Source: Epiperipatus broadwayi (lineage: Eukaryota; Onychophora; Udeonychophora; Euonychophora; Peripatidae). From it: a stretch of 64,000 nucleotides of DNA. Position numbers and translations under genes: made by a program. Below the pieces are notes generated by a model that was given only the letters and a program-made list of their open reading frames with translations, searched no databases and was not told where the DNA came from. The DNA lies in assembly GCA_028023455.1 (NCBI GenBank), contig JAQFVV010000453.1:62001-126000 (forward strand), in the 5' to 3' direction. Shown here piece after piece: positions 23,706 to 37,042 of the stretch (position 1 is the first letter of the stretch; each line of letters opens with the position of its first letter).

Positions 23706-23997
23706 TTTTTACATGAAATATAACAAATGAACAATAAGACTTAACTATAAAAACTATAGTACTATGTCAATCTAACACTAATCTCACCCTTCCTCCATAG
23801 GTCTACATTTAAAAAAATTCTAAGTAAATCTAATTTGGCATATGTAATACTTATTTTCCTTTTAATTAATGTAAATCATGTTTTCTTTCCTATGACAATC
23901 AAAATTGTAAAATTTTATTACATATGTAATATCATGAATCAATTTGTATTTAAGACCTTATGCTTTTTTTTGAGTCTCAATAAAGTTTTCCCTTTGA

Positions 23998-24026
23998 GGA
24001 GTAGGAGTAGTAGTAGTAGTAGTAGC

Positions 24027-24057
<31 letters not shown>

Positions 24058-24155
24058 CAGTAGTAGTAGCAGTAGTCATAGTAGTAGTAGCAGTCTTAGT
24101 AGTCATAGTAGTAGTAATGATGATGATAGTAATAATAATAGTGATGATGATGATG
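23998..24155. repeat. (AGT)n/(GAT)n microsatellite before LINE-A
   Basis: A TAG-type trinucleotide tract passes into GAT/AAT-type units. LINE-A starts right after it, in the sense in which LINE-C is also preceded by (GTA)n. Confidence 0.9.
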
Positions 24156-24217
24156 AAAACAGGAAAATCAAAACCCACCAGAAATTGCCTGGAATGATGA
24201 AAAATTGAACATCACAA

Positions 24218-25570
24218 TTGAATTGTTCAATTAATTCATACCAAAACATCTCTTTGCAACAATCAAAAGATTTTTCTCCCAAGTCCATGGTGTTGTCAGC
24301 AACAGACAGCAACATATCATTATATAAATTTCCAAAAGAGCTGCTGTATGAGGCAATAACATTAAATGGATTTTGGGACACCATACAACATATTGCAGAA
24401 CATCGCAATGACTGGTACCTAATACTGGAATTTGATGAAATCACACAAAGGAAGAGGTTTTAAGGACAAGACAAATCATCGGATAACTTTGCACTGATAA
24501 CTATAGACCAAAACTATTACAATACCATTCCAGGAATAATTAAGAACACCTAGCTGAGATACACAGAGCAAGACTTCCAAAAGATGATGGAGACATTTGG
24601 CAAGGTCATTATGTTCAAAGCAGTATACCAGAAAGACACAACAATGCCAATTGTGAGTAACTCTTACAAGTTCAGAATAAAACTACATCCAGATACTGAT
24701 CCAGATAATATACCAACACAGATCCTGGATCAGGAAGCAATGCTCACTCTATGTATTAGAGGTATGAAACCACAGTGTTATTCATGTAAGCAAAGAGAAC
24801 ATATCACTGCACAATGACCAAACCATCAGAACTTAATCAAAAATAAAAACCCACACATACCAAAACAACAAAATTTCAACAATATCATGCAAACAGAACA
24901 AAAGCAAGAAGAAATAACTGGAAAGAATAGCAGTTCACAAACCACACAAAAATAATAACAGCAATAAAACAGAGATACCAAGCTTAGACCTTAGAGACTT
25001 GTTCCCGGAAAAAAAAACAACAACTCCAAAAACATGATCAAAAACAAAATTGAAGCCAAACAAAAAATAACTCAACAAGTAAAACAAATGCATGTATGCC
25101 AGAATTTGACTGTGGAACAGATAAAAACACACAACATACTATTATTAATGACAGCCATGAAATTATGGTGGTACTGCTACCACCAAGCAGCTCTATCACA
25201 ATAATGCAACTGACAAATCCAATCCAACTAGAAAGCAAAAGAAAGCCTGAAAGATCTACCAAAAATAAGATAGCAAAAAAGCAAAGACAGATGATGATAA
25301 CTCGACATCAATCATTGATAACATAAATGAAGACTCAAGTCCAATGGAAACAATTACAAATCTATTGGAAAACCATCTAATAAACACAACATCACAAATT
25401 GGAGAAGCACAAAACCAATAAACACTCAATATAAAAATCAAGCAGAACAATGATACAAAATCAAATAAAACAGACCAAAAACAAACAGAAATAGAACAAG
25501 TCAGTGAAAATACACAATGTAAATGCCCAAACAAATCACAAAAAGAATACAAACCAATCCCAGCTACATA
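24218..25570 (+). pseudogene. LINE-A ORF1 remnant, CCHC zinc knuckle protein
   Basis: It contains a segment with FPKELLYEAI, then a region ending in GMKPQCYSCKQREHITAQ. That is a CX2CX4HX4C knuckle whose last Cys has been replaced by a stop. A lysine- and glutamine-rich low-complexity tail follows. The first segment is read in one frame where LINE-C has a frame change. ORF1 proteins of this type are RNA-binding chaperones. Confidence 0.75.
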
Positions 25571-25589
25571 GTTAATGAAAATTTAAATA

Positions 25590-26639
25590 GAAGTGCTGAT
25601 TGTCAGAGGCATTAACTCAATAGCAAAAATATATCAGCTTAACAAATGGATTAGCGTCATATAACCACAAATACGAGGATAACTAGAAACAAAAGTATAC
25701 AATGGTTTACAAATTAACCCAGCCACACACCTATATAATCAAGGTTTTTTCACATACTCCAGGGACACATCATCACCTTCAGCCTCAAATTGCAGCTTTT
25801 CAATTTCAAAATTATTTACATTGACTCACATCTTCTAATCACTACATTTCAGCATCAAATTATCACACTCAACATTATTTTTGATATGTACCCCCGGGTC
25901 CCAGAATAATAGCACATATAATTCTCACAATAAACTCCCAGCTTGCAACTAGCTCTAACCCAACTATATTAATGGGGGATTTCAATTTAAGCTATGAAAA
26001 ATTCAATACAAAATGGTTACATCAATTAAGCCTGCCACTCATGAGTGATCAAGGCTTTATTGCAACAGATCAGTGTCATTCTACAATCAATGGCATTCCA
26101 CACTCATTGATCTTTGCTACTACACACCAATGCTTCATCACCTGATCAACTTCCAATTCAGTCTATTCCCATTTTTAAACCAAACTATTACAATAAATTT
26201 CTCAGAGCTCCAGGCGACATTTATTCAACTAGAAAAAACAATCAGACTCTTATTTCCAACAGCCACTACTGAATTCCTCTTCTCAGAAGCTTACATAAAT
26301 GCCAAGCAAAATTAAAGATAACCCACAAGATCCAATTCAAAAATATCAGTCATTCGTCAACATACTGTCCTTCAACATACATCACATGATAAAAATCACC
26401 CTCATCTAACATTTAATGGCACCATTACCAGACCCACGCATAAATATATACTAAAATTACCAAAGCAATATCACAATATATGTAAACAATTAAAAAACTA
26501 CATTGCCACAAAGAAAAGGAAAATATGCCTCACATGATAACTCACATGGACATGGGGATATATACAATATCTGTCAACCAGAAAAGTGCCATGGTAATGG
26601 AGATAAGTGGCATTATCTATGCAGTTCCTAACATGTTAG

Positions 26640-26682
<43 letters not shown>

Positions 26683-26684
26683 CT

Positions 26685-26731
<47 letters not shown>

Positions 26732-28289
26732 GCAAAAGCTCCAAACATATAAACAATACTAAACAAACACCTATCTGTTCAGAATGCCTGAAAAAGATAC
26801 ACCCTTTCAGATCCAACAATTTGATGAAAGGCTTAAAAAAATTCCCAACACTTGCCACCCTGGAACCAATGGCATACTGGTATTTGCCCTGTAACATTTG
26901 AGCCAATTTACCATGGAGTACCTTTGCAACTTTTCTAACTGCATATCACAAAATTATATAACACTAGAGGACTATATCCAATAGCAGTAGTAGCATTTAA
27001 CAAAAAAACAACAGCCATTTCAAATCTCAACAATCTTTGACTGATCTCTATGTGTCCATTGGGAATCAAACTATTGGAGAAGACATACTAAAAACCTACA
27101 TATTGATCCTGATATCAAACATATAGTATGCAAAGAAGGGATATCCACCACACAGTCTGCATTTGTATTTAAAATGATACAAAGTGCAGTGCAGCAAAAT
27201 AAAATGTATGCACCAACTGCAATTCAACTGGGTATATAGGCAGCATTTGATTCTGTTGCAATAGATGTTTTAATGGACATGCTTGTGAATATAACAATTC
27301 CACACACCCTATTATACATTATCACAAACCTTTTACTCAACAGAGTGATACACCTCATCCTTAGTGGCAGAAATACAACAGCATTTACTCCTACACAATC
27401 AATTACACAAGGATCCCCATTCAGTGCACTGTTATTTATTTGATATATAAATCCACTTTTAAAACAGATTGAAAATGAGTCGCCAGGAATACTATTACCC
27501 TGAACAGCCTACCATATTCCCTGTATTGCATATATAGATGATGTGACAGTGTTTCTAACACTGTAGAAAGAAATGCCAGTATTATAAAGAATATTACAAA
27601 ATACACAGAAACACATAAACTACAATTCAACCTATCCAAAACATCAGCATGGTTCATCTTTACTAACAACACATACACTCAGCTATACGAAAGAAAACCT
27701 ACTCCATTTCTTGGATTCCCATTTAATCTGGGAGCACATGGAATGAGACAAACACTGGAAAGTAAACTTAAACATAATGCAACATCTTTATCAAATATAC
27801 ATTTATATCTATATTCAAAAGTTCACATCTATTTAACATACTCATAACAACAAGACTTCTTGATCAAGCTGAACATGTTTGCACTACCGACTTCCAATTT
27901 GTTATAATGCCACCATCTTTATAGGTCAATAGACCCATTCTGCAACCTGTGCCATGATGCTAAAGAAACACAACAACACATATTTTACAACTGTACAACA
28001 CCAAATACTACATGAAACAATATGCTAAATCTATATATAACAAGACAAACCATACAGCAGCCAATAGATTTTGCACACAAAAAGCAACCTTTACAGCAAG
28101 AGCATCAATTTTTGGGCTTATGCATATTGGCACACACAATATATTTTCAGCTTTGGAAATAACACTAGAAGGTATCCAGCAACTTTATTCAACAAGCTAC
28201 AACAAATAACAAGCAGAGATGTAAAGATTGTGAATCCAGATTTTTATGTGGCCACCTGGTCACTATTAAAATCACAATGCAATTTATAG
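25590..28289 (+). pseudogene. LINE-A ORF2 remnant (APE, RT, zf-RVT)
   Basis: The N-terminus reads VLIVRGINSIAKIYQLNKWI, the usual start of an APE domain. FYNQWHSTLIDLCYYTP follows near 26080. RT motifs are AAFDSVAID (near 27245), GSPFSALLFI (near 27410) and IAYIDDVTVF (near 27525). The zf-RVT part is FCNLCHDAKETQQHIFYNC at about 27935-27995. The frame is broken many times. Confidence 0.85.
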
Positions 28290-28309
28290 GAGTAATAACA
28301 CAAATCCAA

Positions 28310-29550
28310 GGATGCTCTTTGCAACTTTCAAAAGATTTTTTGCTGATATATCAATTATATTGGCTGTCACTGACAATCAATGCCCCCCACTTTAGCTTTC
28401 CAAAAGCCCTACTAATTGAAGCATTACAAAAAATAATTTACTTGATTTGGTACAACGTATAGCTAATCATCCTAATAGTTAATACACAGCAGTCTAATTT
28501 CTATGAAAATAAACAAAAAGATTAATTTAAAAATCAAATTAAGACACTTGGAAATTTTGCAATAGTACAAGTAGATGAGAGTAAATACAAAAATATCTCT
28601 GGAATCTTAAAAATACCTACTTTGGATACAATTTAGATGATTTTCAAAGAATGATGAACCCATTCAGAACAGTAACATTGTTTCAACAAATATATCTTAA
28701 AGAGACATCAATTTTGATACTTACAAATAGCTTTGAATATAAAATTAAATTACTATAAAGAAATTGACCTAGAAAGCATCCCAACATACAAAACAGACCA
28801 AGAAGTCACATTATATCTATACATCAGAGGCCTCAAACCGCTTAGTTTTTCATGTCGCAAAAGAGGTCACATAGCAACTCAATGTAACGAACAAATTCAG
28901 GCAAATAAAAATAAAAGCTTGCATAAAACCAAGATGAAAATACAGAAAACACCAATACAATTAACCAGCCAAAAAACAATAATTACCCAACATTTAAAGC
29001 AAGCAAATTGGTAAATAAAAAAATTAAAAACAACATAATAGATCCTCAGTTATTCCAAGTCAAATAAACATACAAGAAGAAACAGAAAAATTTAACCTCC
29101 AACAGAAACAGCTAACTATAAAGTAATAAAAGAAAAAATGAACACTCATAAAAAGAATCAAACAAAATCCTAAAAGGTAATAAAAATCAAGCAGAACACA
29201 CAATGATAAATAAAACAGCAACAAAAGTTATGGACAACATTATGTAGTGTTTTTCAAATGTTGGAAACACACCACTGAAAATCAAAATGAAGCAGCAGCA
29301 AAAAACTAAAAAAACAAAAGAAAGCAAAAAATAAATAAATTGAATGAGCAGCAACTTAGTTCATCAGATGACTGTATAGAAATAGAACCACTCTCACTAG
29401 GATCAATGGTTCTAGAAAAAAACAGAATGAACTATATAAACAAACAAATTTGGAGTCTACAAGCAGCAAAGAAATGTGCAGTTCAGAAAGGAATAACTCA
29501 CAAGTAGAAGCAAACAAAATTAAGCACTATAATTGGAGAAATAAATAAAT
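28310..29550 (+). pseudogene. LINE-B ORF1 remnant
   Basis: Begins mid-protein (QLSKDFL, SFPKALLIEALQKI). It keeps the knuckle region with one Cys lost and is followed by a basic, low-complexity C-terminal part with several stops. ORF2 starts immediately afterwards. Confidence 0.7.
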
Positions 29551-32500
29551 TTCACATTGAAGATAAATATAGGTGCAATAAATGTTAGAGGACTAAACTC
29601 CATGAAAAGAATGCAGCAAATTAACAATTGGATACAGTCAATGCAATCCAGCATTTTAGGTCCATTAGAAACGAAAATTTATAGCGAATCTCAAATTAAT
29701 CCTGTCCAATTTATGAGTAAAATGGGGTTTTGTGCATGCTCCAGGGACTCAGCAACACCATCAAATGGTACAGAAATATTTATCAACCAACAATGTCCAC
29801 GTGGACCTTTCACAACTTTTAAAATAGTTTTTATAAATGCAAATCTACTAATAACAACTTTCAATCACAAAACATTTTCCAATCAACATTATATTTGTCT
29901 ACATACTGCCAGGGCCCACAGTAATTAACAGAATAATTTCAACTATAATTAAATTTTAGCAAACAATCTCCATCCCACTGTACTTGCTGGGGATTTTAAT
30001 ATAAGTTATAAAACGTTTATCACCAAATGGGTACACCAACTTACAATACCGCTTATGAGCAGTGAAGATTTTTTCCCACTGGACTCAGTATCATTCTATA
30101 ATAACAGACACGGAACATTAATAGATCTGATGTTTTATTCTCCCACGTTACACCACACAATTGAAATAAATCTTCCACCCTCCAATTTTTCTGATCATGC
30201 GGCACAAATAATAAAAATAAATTTAGACACACAACACAATATTATTAATAGCATACAAAAGACAATAAGAATTCTAATTCCAAATAATACTTCAGAGGCC
30301 CTCTTCTCAAAAATGTACCCTCTTCTCAAAAATGTATATAACGATAAATAAAATCAATCAAATAAAACTGGACCCAATCGCCAAGTATATAGCATATACA
30401 AATACACTCTCATTTAACACAAATCATATTACTTAAAAATTTACCCCTCCCCCTCAAAATTAATCATATTAACAGATGAAATACAAGGATAATAATGTCA
30501 AAACCAGTCAAGGTCAACCAAACAAACATAATAAAGCTGACAAAATTATATAATCAAACACTTGATAAATTGAAGCAATATCTAACAATAAAGAAAAGGA
30601 AGATTTCTCTTACACAATAACATACATGGACCCGTGGATATATTTATTGGGCTTTGGGATATCCACCCAAACAACAAAGCCCCCATGGCTCTAAAATGGA
30701 AAAAAAGAATCACAGCAGGTTATAATATGCTAGACATAACATTGAACTACTTTAAGTGAAATTTAACCAACCATAATAATTTTAAACAACCTGAAGATAT
30801 TTTGGCAAGCCAGAAATGGAAACATCATTTAAAATAAAGTATTTTGCAATAATGTTAAACTCAAGCACAAGCACATGCCATCAAACACCACCAGGGATCC
30901 CACAAGTTATACTGTCACACCTCAGCCAGTTCACAAATAAATATTTATGCCAACTTGCAAATCAATTATCACAGAAACTATACAATATACAAGGACTAGA
31001 CCCAGTATCAATGGTCCTATTCATAAAAAAACAAAAATCTATTTCCACACTCTCCAATCTCAGACCAATTTCAATGGAGCCATTGGGAATAAAAATACTG
31101 GAAAGTGATAAAGCAAAAAATTGAACAATACATAATACCAATAATATTGCAACACTGATATGCAAAAAAGGGCTCGTCTGCAGGGAAAGCAGTGCTGATA
31201 TATAAAACATTAATCAACTCAGTTATTGAAAAGAAAAAAAATGCACCAATGGCAGTGCAATTATATTTTGAGAGTGCTTTTGATTTGGTGCAAATAAAAA
31301 CATTATTAAATCAACTAAAAAAACATACCCAAATCAATACTATACACAATAGCCAATTTTCTTCTAAATAAAAAAATACATATCATGCTCAATGGACGAT
31401 CCACAGCATCATTCTATCAAACCAATCAACCCCAGAAGGTAAGTACACTGTTATTAAATCTCTTATTAGAGCAAATCAATAAAAAAAATCCAAGGAATTC
31501 CAACACCAAATACTAATACATACATTCCATGTATAGCTTATATGGATGATGTCACAGTTTTTCTAAAGTCAAAGAAGCAATTACATACACAGAAAATAAT
31601 AGAAGATTACACAACAAAGTTCAAACTAAAAATTAACATTTAAGTCAGCAGCTAAGTCAATATGTACAGGAAAAACAGACACACATTTTTACCAATGTAA
31701 ACCCAGCATTTTTCTCGATTTTCCTTTCCACTTGGGAATGAGTCAGATGAGAAGGAATATACAAAATAAACTTAAAGCTGAAGCAGAAAGAATCATAGTA
31801 TCACCCTCCATATCGTATCTCTCACTCTATGCAAAAGTATCTCTATTTAATCAACTTATAATGACCAAAATCACATACTAACTGCCAATAATTAATTTTA
31901 CAAAACAATTTATAAAGTCAATTAACTCACTATGTAATAAGCTACTATGGAACAGAAAAGTAGTAGTAATCTCAATAAAACAATTAAACCAACCAACAAA
32001 ATGGAATGGCCTTGGACTGCATGCAATACAGGTTTTCCACACACAAAAAACAATAAAGCTACTGCATGCCATATTTAGACATTTCCCAAACATTGAGAAA
32101 ATATTAAAAATCACACTTACTGATTGACCTCCTCCCATGGATAATTACATATATACACTACTGGTAAGTATCGAAAACATTAAAACAATATAACACTTAA
32201 GAACCCTGTTAAATACACTTATTAGCAAATAAAGGATATTCTATCTCAGAACCAAGAAAATATTAATAAAATAACAGTATTGGGAATAGATAACAGTCAA
32301 TTACTCAAAAAAATGCAAAAAATGGTACCTAGAACCAAAATTTTTTGACTTTGTCATCAAATTGAATCTATAACACATTACCAACAGCACACTTTATTCA
32401 CTATAGAAGATTCTACCTAAATGTCGATCCACTGTGTGCTTTGGGTCACAGGGAAAAAACACAAGAGCCTCTATTGTATTATTATTGTAAAGGTTTAGAG

Positions 32501-32780
32501 AATGTTAAACAACTGATCTTGAACAATTACAGAAAAAGTGAAATCAAAGTTGAAAAAATGCTGGAAACATTTAAACAAAACAAAATACCAACAATACGTG
32601 CAGCCACTTTCAGCACATATGCCTTATGGTGCATCAGATGCACTTTTGCCTTAGGAAACAATACAAAGAGGCACCCTAATACATATCAAAACAAGCTCAA
32701 AATTTAAAGAAAGAGACATCTTGCACCACTGGACATTTTTGCTGCCACTTGGTCACTCTTTAAAATAAGAACAGCATTAT
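29551..32780 (+). pseudogene. LINE-B ORF2 remnant (APE, RT, zf-RVT)
   Basis: The best preserved piece is the APE start MKINIGAINVRGLNSMKR at 29557. Further pieces are LAGDFNISY (near 29985), RHGTLIDLMFYSPTLHH (near 30105) and FSDHAAQI (near 30188). RT motifs are ESAFDLVQIKTLL (near 31270) and CIAYMDDVTVFLKSKKQ (near 31530). The zf-RVT part is decayed, and the last block has FSTYALWCIRCTFALGNN (32610). Stops and shifts throughout. Confidence 0.85.
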
Positions 32781-33002
32781 AATTGATACAGGAAAACATC
32801 ACCTCAAGGGGGATAAAAAACTAGAACAAACTAACATTAAGAACTGAAAAATAAAAACTATAAGAGTTACCAAAGCCTCTAATGGTAAAACAAATAATTT
32901 TTGTTCTTATAATTGATAGTGTATCTTTGTATATATAGTTAATACAATGTACAACCTGACATGATGTAGCCAATTATTGTCTAATAAAGTTTCCTTTGAA
33001 AC

Positions 33003-33266
<264 letters not shown>

Positions 33267-33515
33267 GTTTTAAATTACTTTTTTTGATATCATAAGAACA
33301 TGTATGAAAATACATTTTTAAAACATGTTACAAAAACTGATCTACAATTTAGAATTGAAAATTATTAACAAAATTATTATTATGAATACATGAAATATTT
33401 TTACATTAATAATGTTGAAAAACTGAGGAAAAAAATTAATCAATAACAGTAACAATATTAAATACATATATGACAACAAAACTCACTTACATACAGCAAA
33501 TATGCTATTCATATT

Positions 33516-36500
33516 TCACAGTGGTGTTGGTAATTTGATCAAACTCCAAGTGGCTGATACTATATCTGTTGGAGCTAGTGCTTGATCTCTTGTTTTAATT
33601 TTTCCTAACTTATTGAGAAAAAGTGATTTAAGTTTACGAGATGTGGGATTGAATATAAAGTGGCATCTCATAAACCAGAGTGTGTATAGTATAAAGATTG
33701 TTATTCTTATTGTTGGAAACAACCCTCTTTGAATATTTTCTATCAATACTGTCAATGAGCATTTTGGATTATGGGTTATATCAGCAATTAGTTCTCGATA
33801 TGTTTTGAGAGAAGTACACTGAGAAATAAAATGTTCTGTTGTTTCTTCTTCTTTATTACATAGTTGACAAATGGCATCTATGTTTGGAGATCTCCATCTT
33901 CCAGCCAGAAAAGCATTGGTAGGTAAAGCTCTAAGGTTGATTTTTATTAGAAAATCTAAGTACTTAGGTTCCAAGTACCAGAATTTAAATTTTTGGATTA
34001 TAGCTTAGGTTCCAAGTACCAGAATTTAAATTTTTGGATTATAGCTTTATTTGTGATATTAATTAAGCTAATGGGATTTTCAAAGGGACTGGAATTAGTT
34101 GTTATGTAATGTGCTTCCCAATACTTAATTTTAGTTGAGAAAAAGTTTGTAGCAGGTACTTTATGTTTGAATATTGTTTTTATTAGATTGTTAATGAATT
34201 TATTTTTAATAGAAGGTGGAATGTCTGTAGGTGATATTGGAAGAAACACTTGGAAATTTTCATATGTCATATAAAGTTTCATTAATGCATTGTGAGTTTT
34301 TTGGTAATAGAATGTTGAAATGCAGTGTACTGACAGGCCATTTTGTCTTGAATGTTTTTGCAGACTTTTGATGCTTATTACCACTGCCTTTTTATTCCAT
34401 ATGAGTTTGGTGCAAAAAGATTTAATTTTTTTTTTAAAATGAGTTAGTAAATTTAATGATAGGTGCATAGTAATTTATTTTTGGGATAATTAATATGTTA
34501 ATGAGTGATATTTTACTATGCAATGAAAGATATGCTTTTGAAAGTGAGGTTGTCACCTTTTCAATTGCAGATATTAATTGTTCTTGTATTATCTTTCTCA
34601 TTGCATTCATAGACAGATGAATTGGGAGACCAAGAAATTTGTGGGGAGGGGAACTGCAAACTGAATGAATTTGATTACCAGAAAGTATACTCCAAATAGA
34701 TGTTTTTTCTTTGTTAAATTTTAAACTATAAGCTGCAGAGTAATTTTCTAAAATGGTATACATTAAAGGCAAATGTTTTTTGGATGGCAAAAAATGACTA
34801 TATCATCCATGTATGAAATATGATTGATGGATTGGTTTATGAGGGGTACATATATTCCTGGCAATTTAGATTCTATTACTAGTAGGAGGGGGTTAATATA
34901 TGTGATAAAAAACAGTGAACTAAGGGGAGAGCCTTGTGGTATTGAGTTGTGTGGAGTGAAGTCAGGGGACATTTTGCCATTAAGAGTAATGTGTATTTTT
35001 CTATTGATGAGCAGGTTTGCTAGAACATACATTATAGGTATTGGAATTTTATGTTGATTAAGCACCTGAAAGCAGTTTGTCCACAGGCACCGAATCGAAT
35101 GCAGCCTGTATGTCTAATTGAATTGCAATAGGTGCTGATTTTCTAGCTTGTCTTACATCCTCTATTAATATTTTACATAACATAAGTGCTTCAGAAGTAG
35201 AACATCCTTTTCTAGCAAACTGAAACTTAGACAACCCAGGAAGTATTAGGGGTTGAATTTTGTCTTTTAAAAGAGACTCTATTAGTTTGATGATCAGAGG
35301 AGACATTGAAATAGGGCGTAGATTATCTAGAGGAGAAGGAAGTGTATTTTTTTTTTAGAAAAGGGACCAGTGATACTGGATAAAGTTGGTCAATGTTATA
35401 TATTTGTTTTGATAGATAATTTATCATATTGTGTACTATTGGGATAGTAAAGTGGCTAAGATGTGATAATAAAAATTTTGGAATTGCATGTGTACCTGGG
35501 TGTGTATTGTTGGGAAAAGCGTTCAACTTGAGAGCAATTTCATACTTTGTAATGTTATGTTCTTCTGTGGTAAAACCAAAGTGAAATGAAGAAAATTTTG
35601 GAAAAAGGAAATTTTTGGAGTCTAGATTTAAAGTGGTAATATATTTGCGGAGTCATGTCTTCCCCAGCAATCATTTTTGAATCAAAAATAATAGATGAAG
35701 GAGTTAATTTTTTGGGAGTATAACCTAAAGCCCACCGAATATATCCTTTAGACCAGTTATGGGGATTAGCTAGAAAATTTTTTGCTTTTTTTATAGAGAG
35801 ATAATCAGCCAGTATGAGTTGGGTTTGCTTGTATTCTTGTTTTAAAAACATTATTGATGTAACTGAAGAAGGGTCACATGAAGTATTTTTTAGTTTTAAG
35901 TGTATTGTATCTAATTTATTAACAAGATTAGTGGGAGAACTATTTTTGGAGGTATAATGTCGAATAGTAGAAGAGATTATGTTAATAAATGATAGCCAGG
36001 CCTCACCTTCTTAAAAATAAATATAAATCTCAGAGAGAACAGCTTCAGGTGTAGTGGATTTTAAAAGAAGACGAGTAGTTTTATTTAGAGGAAGAATTGG
36101 TTGATGTTGCATGTGTATTGCAAGTTCCACATTAAGTGCTAAATGATCAGAGAAAGTTACAGGACATAGAGAGGGATTTATTATGAAATGTAGATCTGGT
36201 GAATAGAATACAAGGTCTATTAGAGAGGAGTGTTTTTTAGTGTAGAATGAAATGGAGTTAGTTGGAAAAAAACCTTCAGCACTCATGAGATTTTTATTAA
36301 TCAAATAAAGGTATTTTAATGTAAAATTCTTATAAGACATGTTAAAATCACCCATGATTATAGTTGGGTAAGAATTTGTAGCTAATATTAAATTTATTTT
36401 GTTTATTAATTGGTGAATTAACACTGGCTGATTATATAAATAGAATGTTATTAAATTCACTGTAAAAGAAGAATGATAAAGAATAATTATACTCACATGC

Positions 36501-36772
36501 TGGTCTAAGTACAAAATTTTAAAAGTTTGAAAAGGAGAATAATGATGGATGAGAATCCCTACCCCAGCAGCAGCAATATCAGATGTTGAAAATTTACTGT
36601 ATCCAAATTTACTAAGGTAGAGTTCAGGATTAAATGCTGAATTTAATGAGCATTTTGTCTCTGTAAATAAAAGGATATGGGGTGAGAATTGCCTTATCCA
36701 ATTGCTAATTGCATATATTCGCTGGGTAGAGTTAATACCCCTTACATTGACTGCTGTAATAGAAAGACCCAT
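33516..36772 (-). pseudogene. LINE-C ORF2, APE endonuclease + reverse transcriptase + zf-RVT
   Basis: APE domain: 36011-36772, 253 residues, with VNVRGINS, LLFTETKC (catalytic Glu), IIMGDFNMSY (Asp, Asn), HSSLIDLVFYSP and TFSDHLAL (His). The RT follows in several frames between 35851 and 34434. Motif A is QLDIQAAFDSV, motif B is IPQGSPLSSLFF, and motif C is SYMDDIVIF. The thumb is 34468-33998. The C-terminal frame 33516-33974 has the zinc finger CQLCNKEEETTEHFISQC. All catalytic residues looked for are present, but at least five frameshifts separate the pieces. One of them is the 41-base duplication at 33963-34044. Confidence 0.9.
33963..34044. repeat. 41-base exact tandem duplication inside LINE-C ORF2
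   Basis: Two copies of the unit containing aggttccaagtaccagaatt are adjacent and appear identical. Because 41 is not a multiple of three, the duplication shifts the frame between the RT thumb and the zf-RVT parts. Both frames repeat the peptide KFWYLEPK. Confidence 0.93.
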
Positions 36773-37042
36773 ATTATCAATTATATAAAATGGTGGGAGA
36801 ATGATATTTTATAGTTTATTGTATAATGAATGGGACAACTAATATTAGTAAAAGTATAATAGGAATGTGTTAAATAGAAAAGAAAAATTATAATAATACA
36901 CCACTGTGAAAACAATGAATTTAACCTTGCAAGTGAAGTTCTATTGAGTTTGTTGTGCATATTTTTGTTCATAAACATGATAATTATTTTCACATTTGGA
37001 ATTAAATCCAAAAAATTGTCCTGGTTTGAAAGTCTATATGTG

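Larger units (their letters stand above)
24160..28290 (+). mobile_element. LINE-A: decayed two-ORF LINE with zf-RVT
   Basis: It carries an ORF1 remnant (24218-25570), an APE domain (about 25590-26315), an RT domain (about 26900-27600) and a zf-RVT region with the C-terminus (about 27900-28289). It is the same family as LINE-B and LINE-C. It starts inside ORF1, so it is 5' truncated. It has no 3' UTR: its last ORF2 codons run directly into LINE-B. A (TA)n tract at 26646-26729 lies between the APE and RT domains. Multiple stops make it a fossil. Confidence 0.88.
28291..33002 (+). mobile_element. LINE-B: second decayed copy, head to tail with LINE-A
   Basis: The order of domains matches LINE-A: ORF1 part with SFPKALLIEALQ (near 28400), knuckle GLKPLSFSCRKRGHIATQC (near 28835, first Cys lost), ORF2 from 29551, and a 3' UTR ending taataaagtttcctttgaaa at the (TAC)n tract. 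It is 5' truncated in ORF1. The absence of intervening sequence from LINE-A suggests insertion exactly at the end of LINE-A or a template switch. Confidence 0.88.

Noticed and set aside
24935-25552. Minus-strand hydrophobic open frames opposite LINE-A ORF1
   Set aside because: They are shadows of the Lys/Gln/Asn-rich ORF1 tail on the plus strand.
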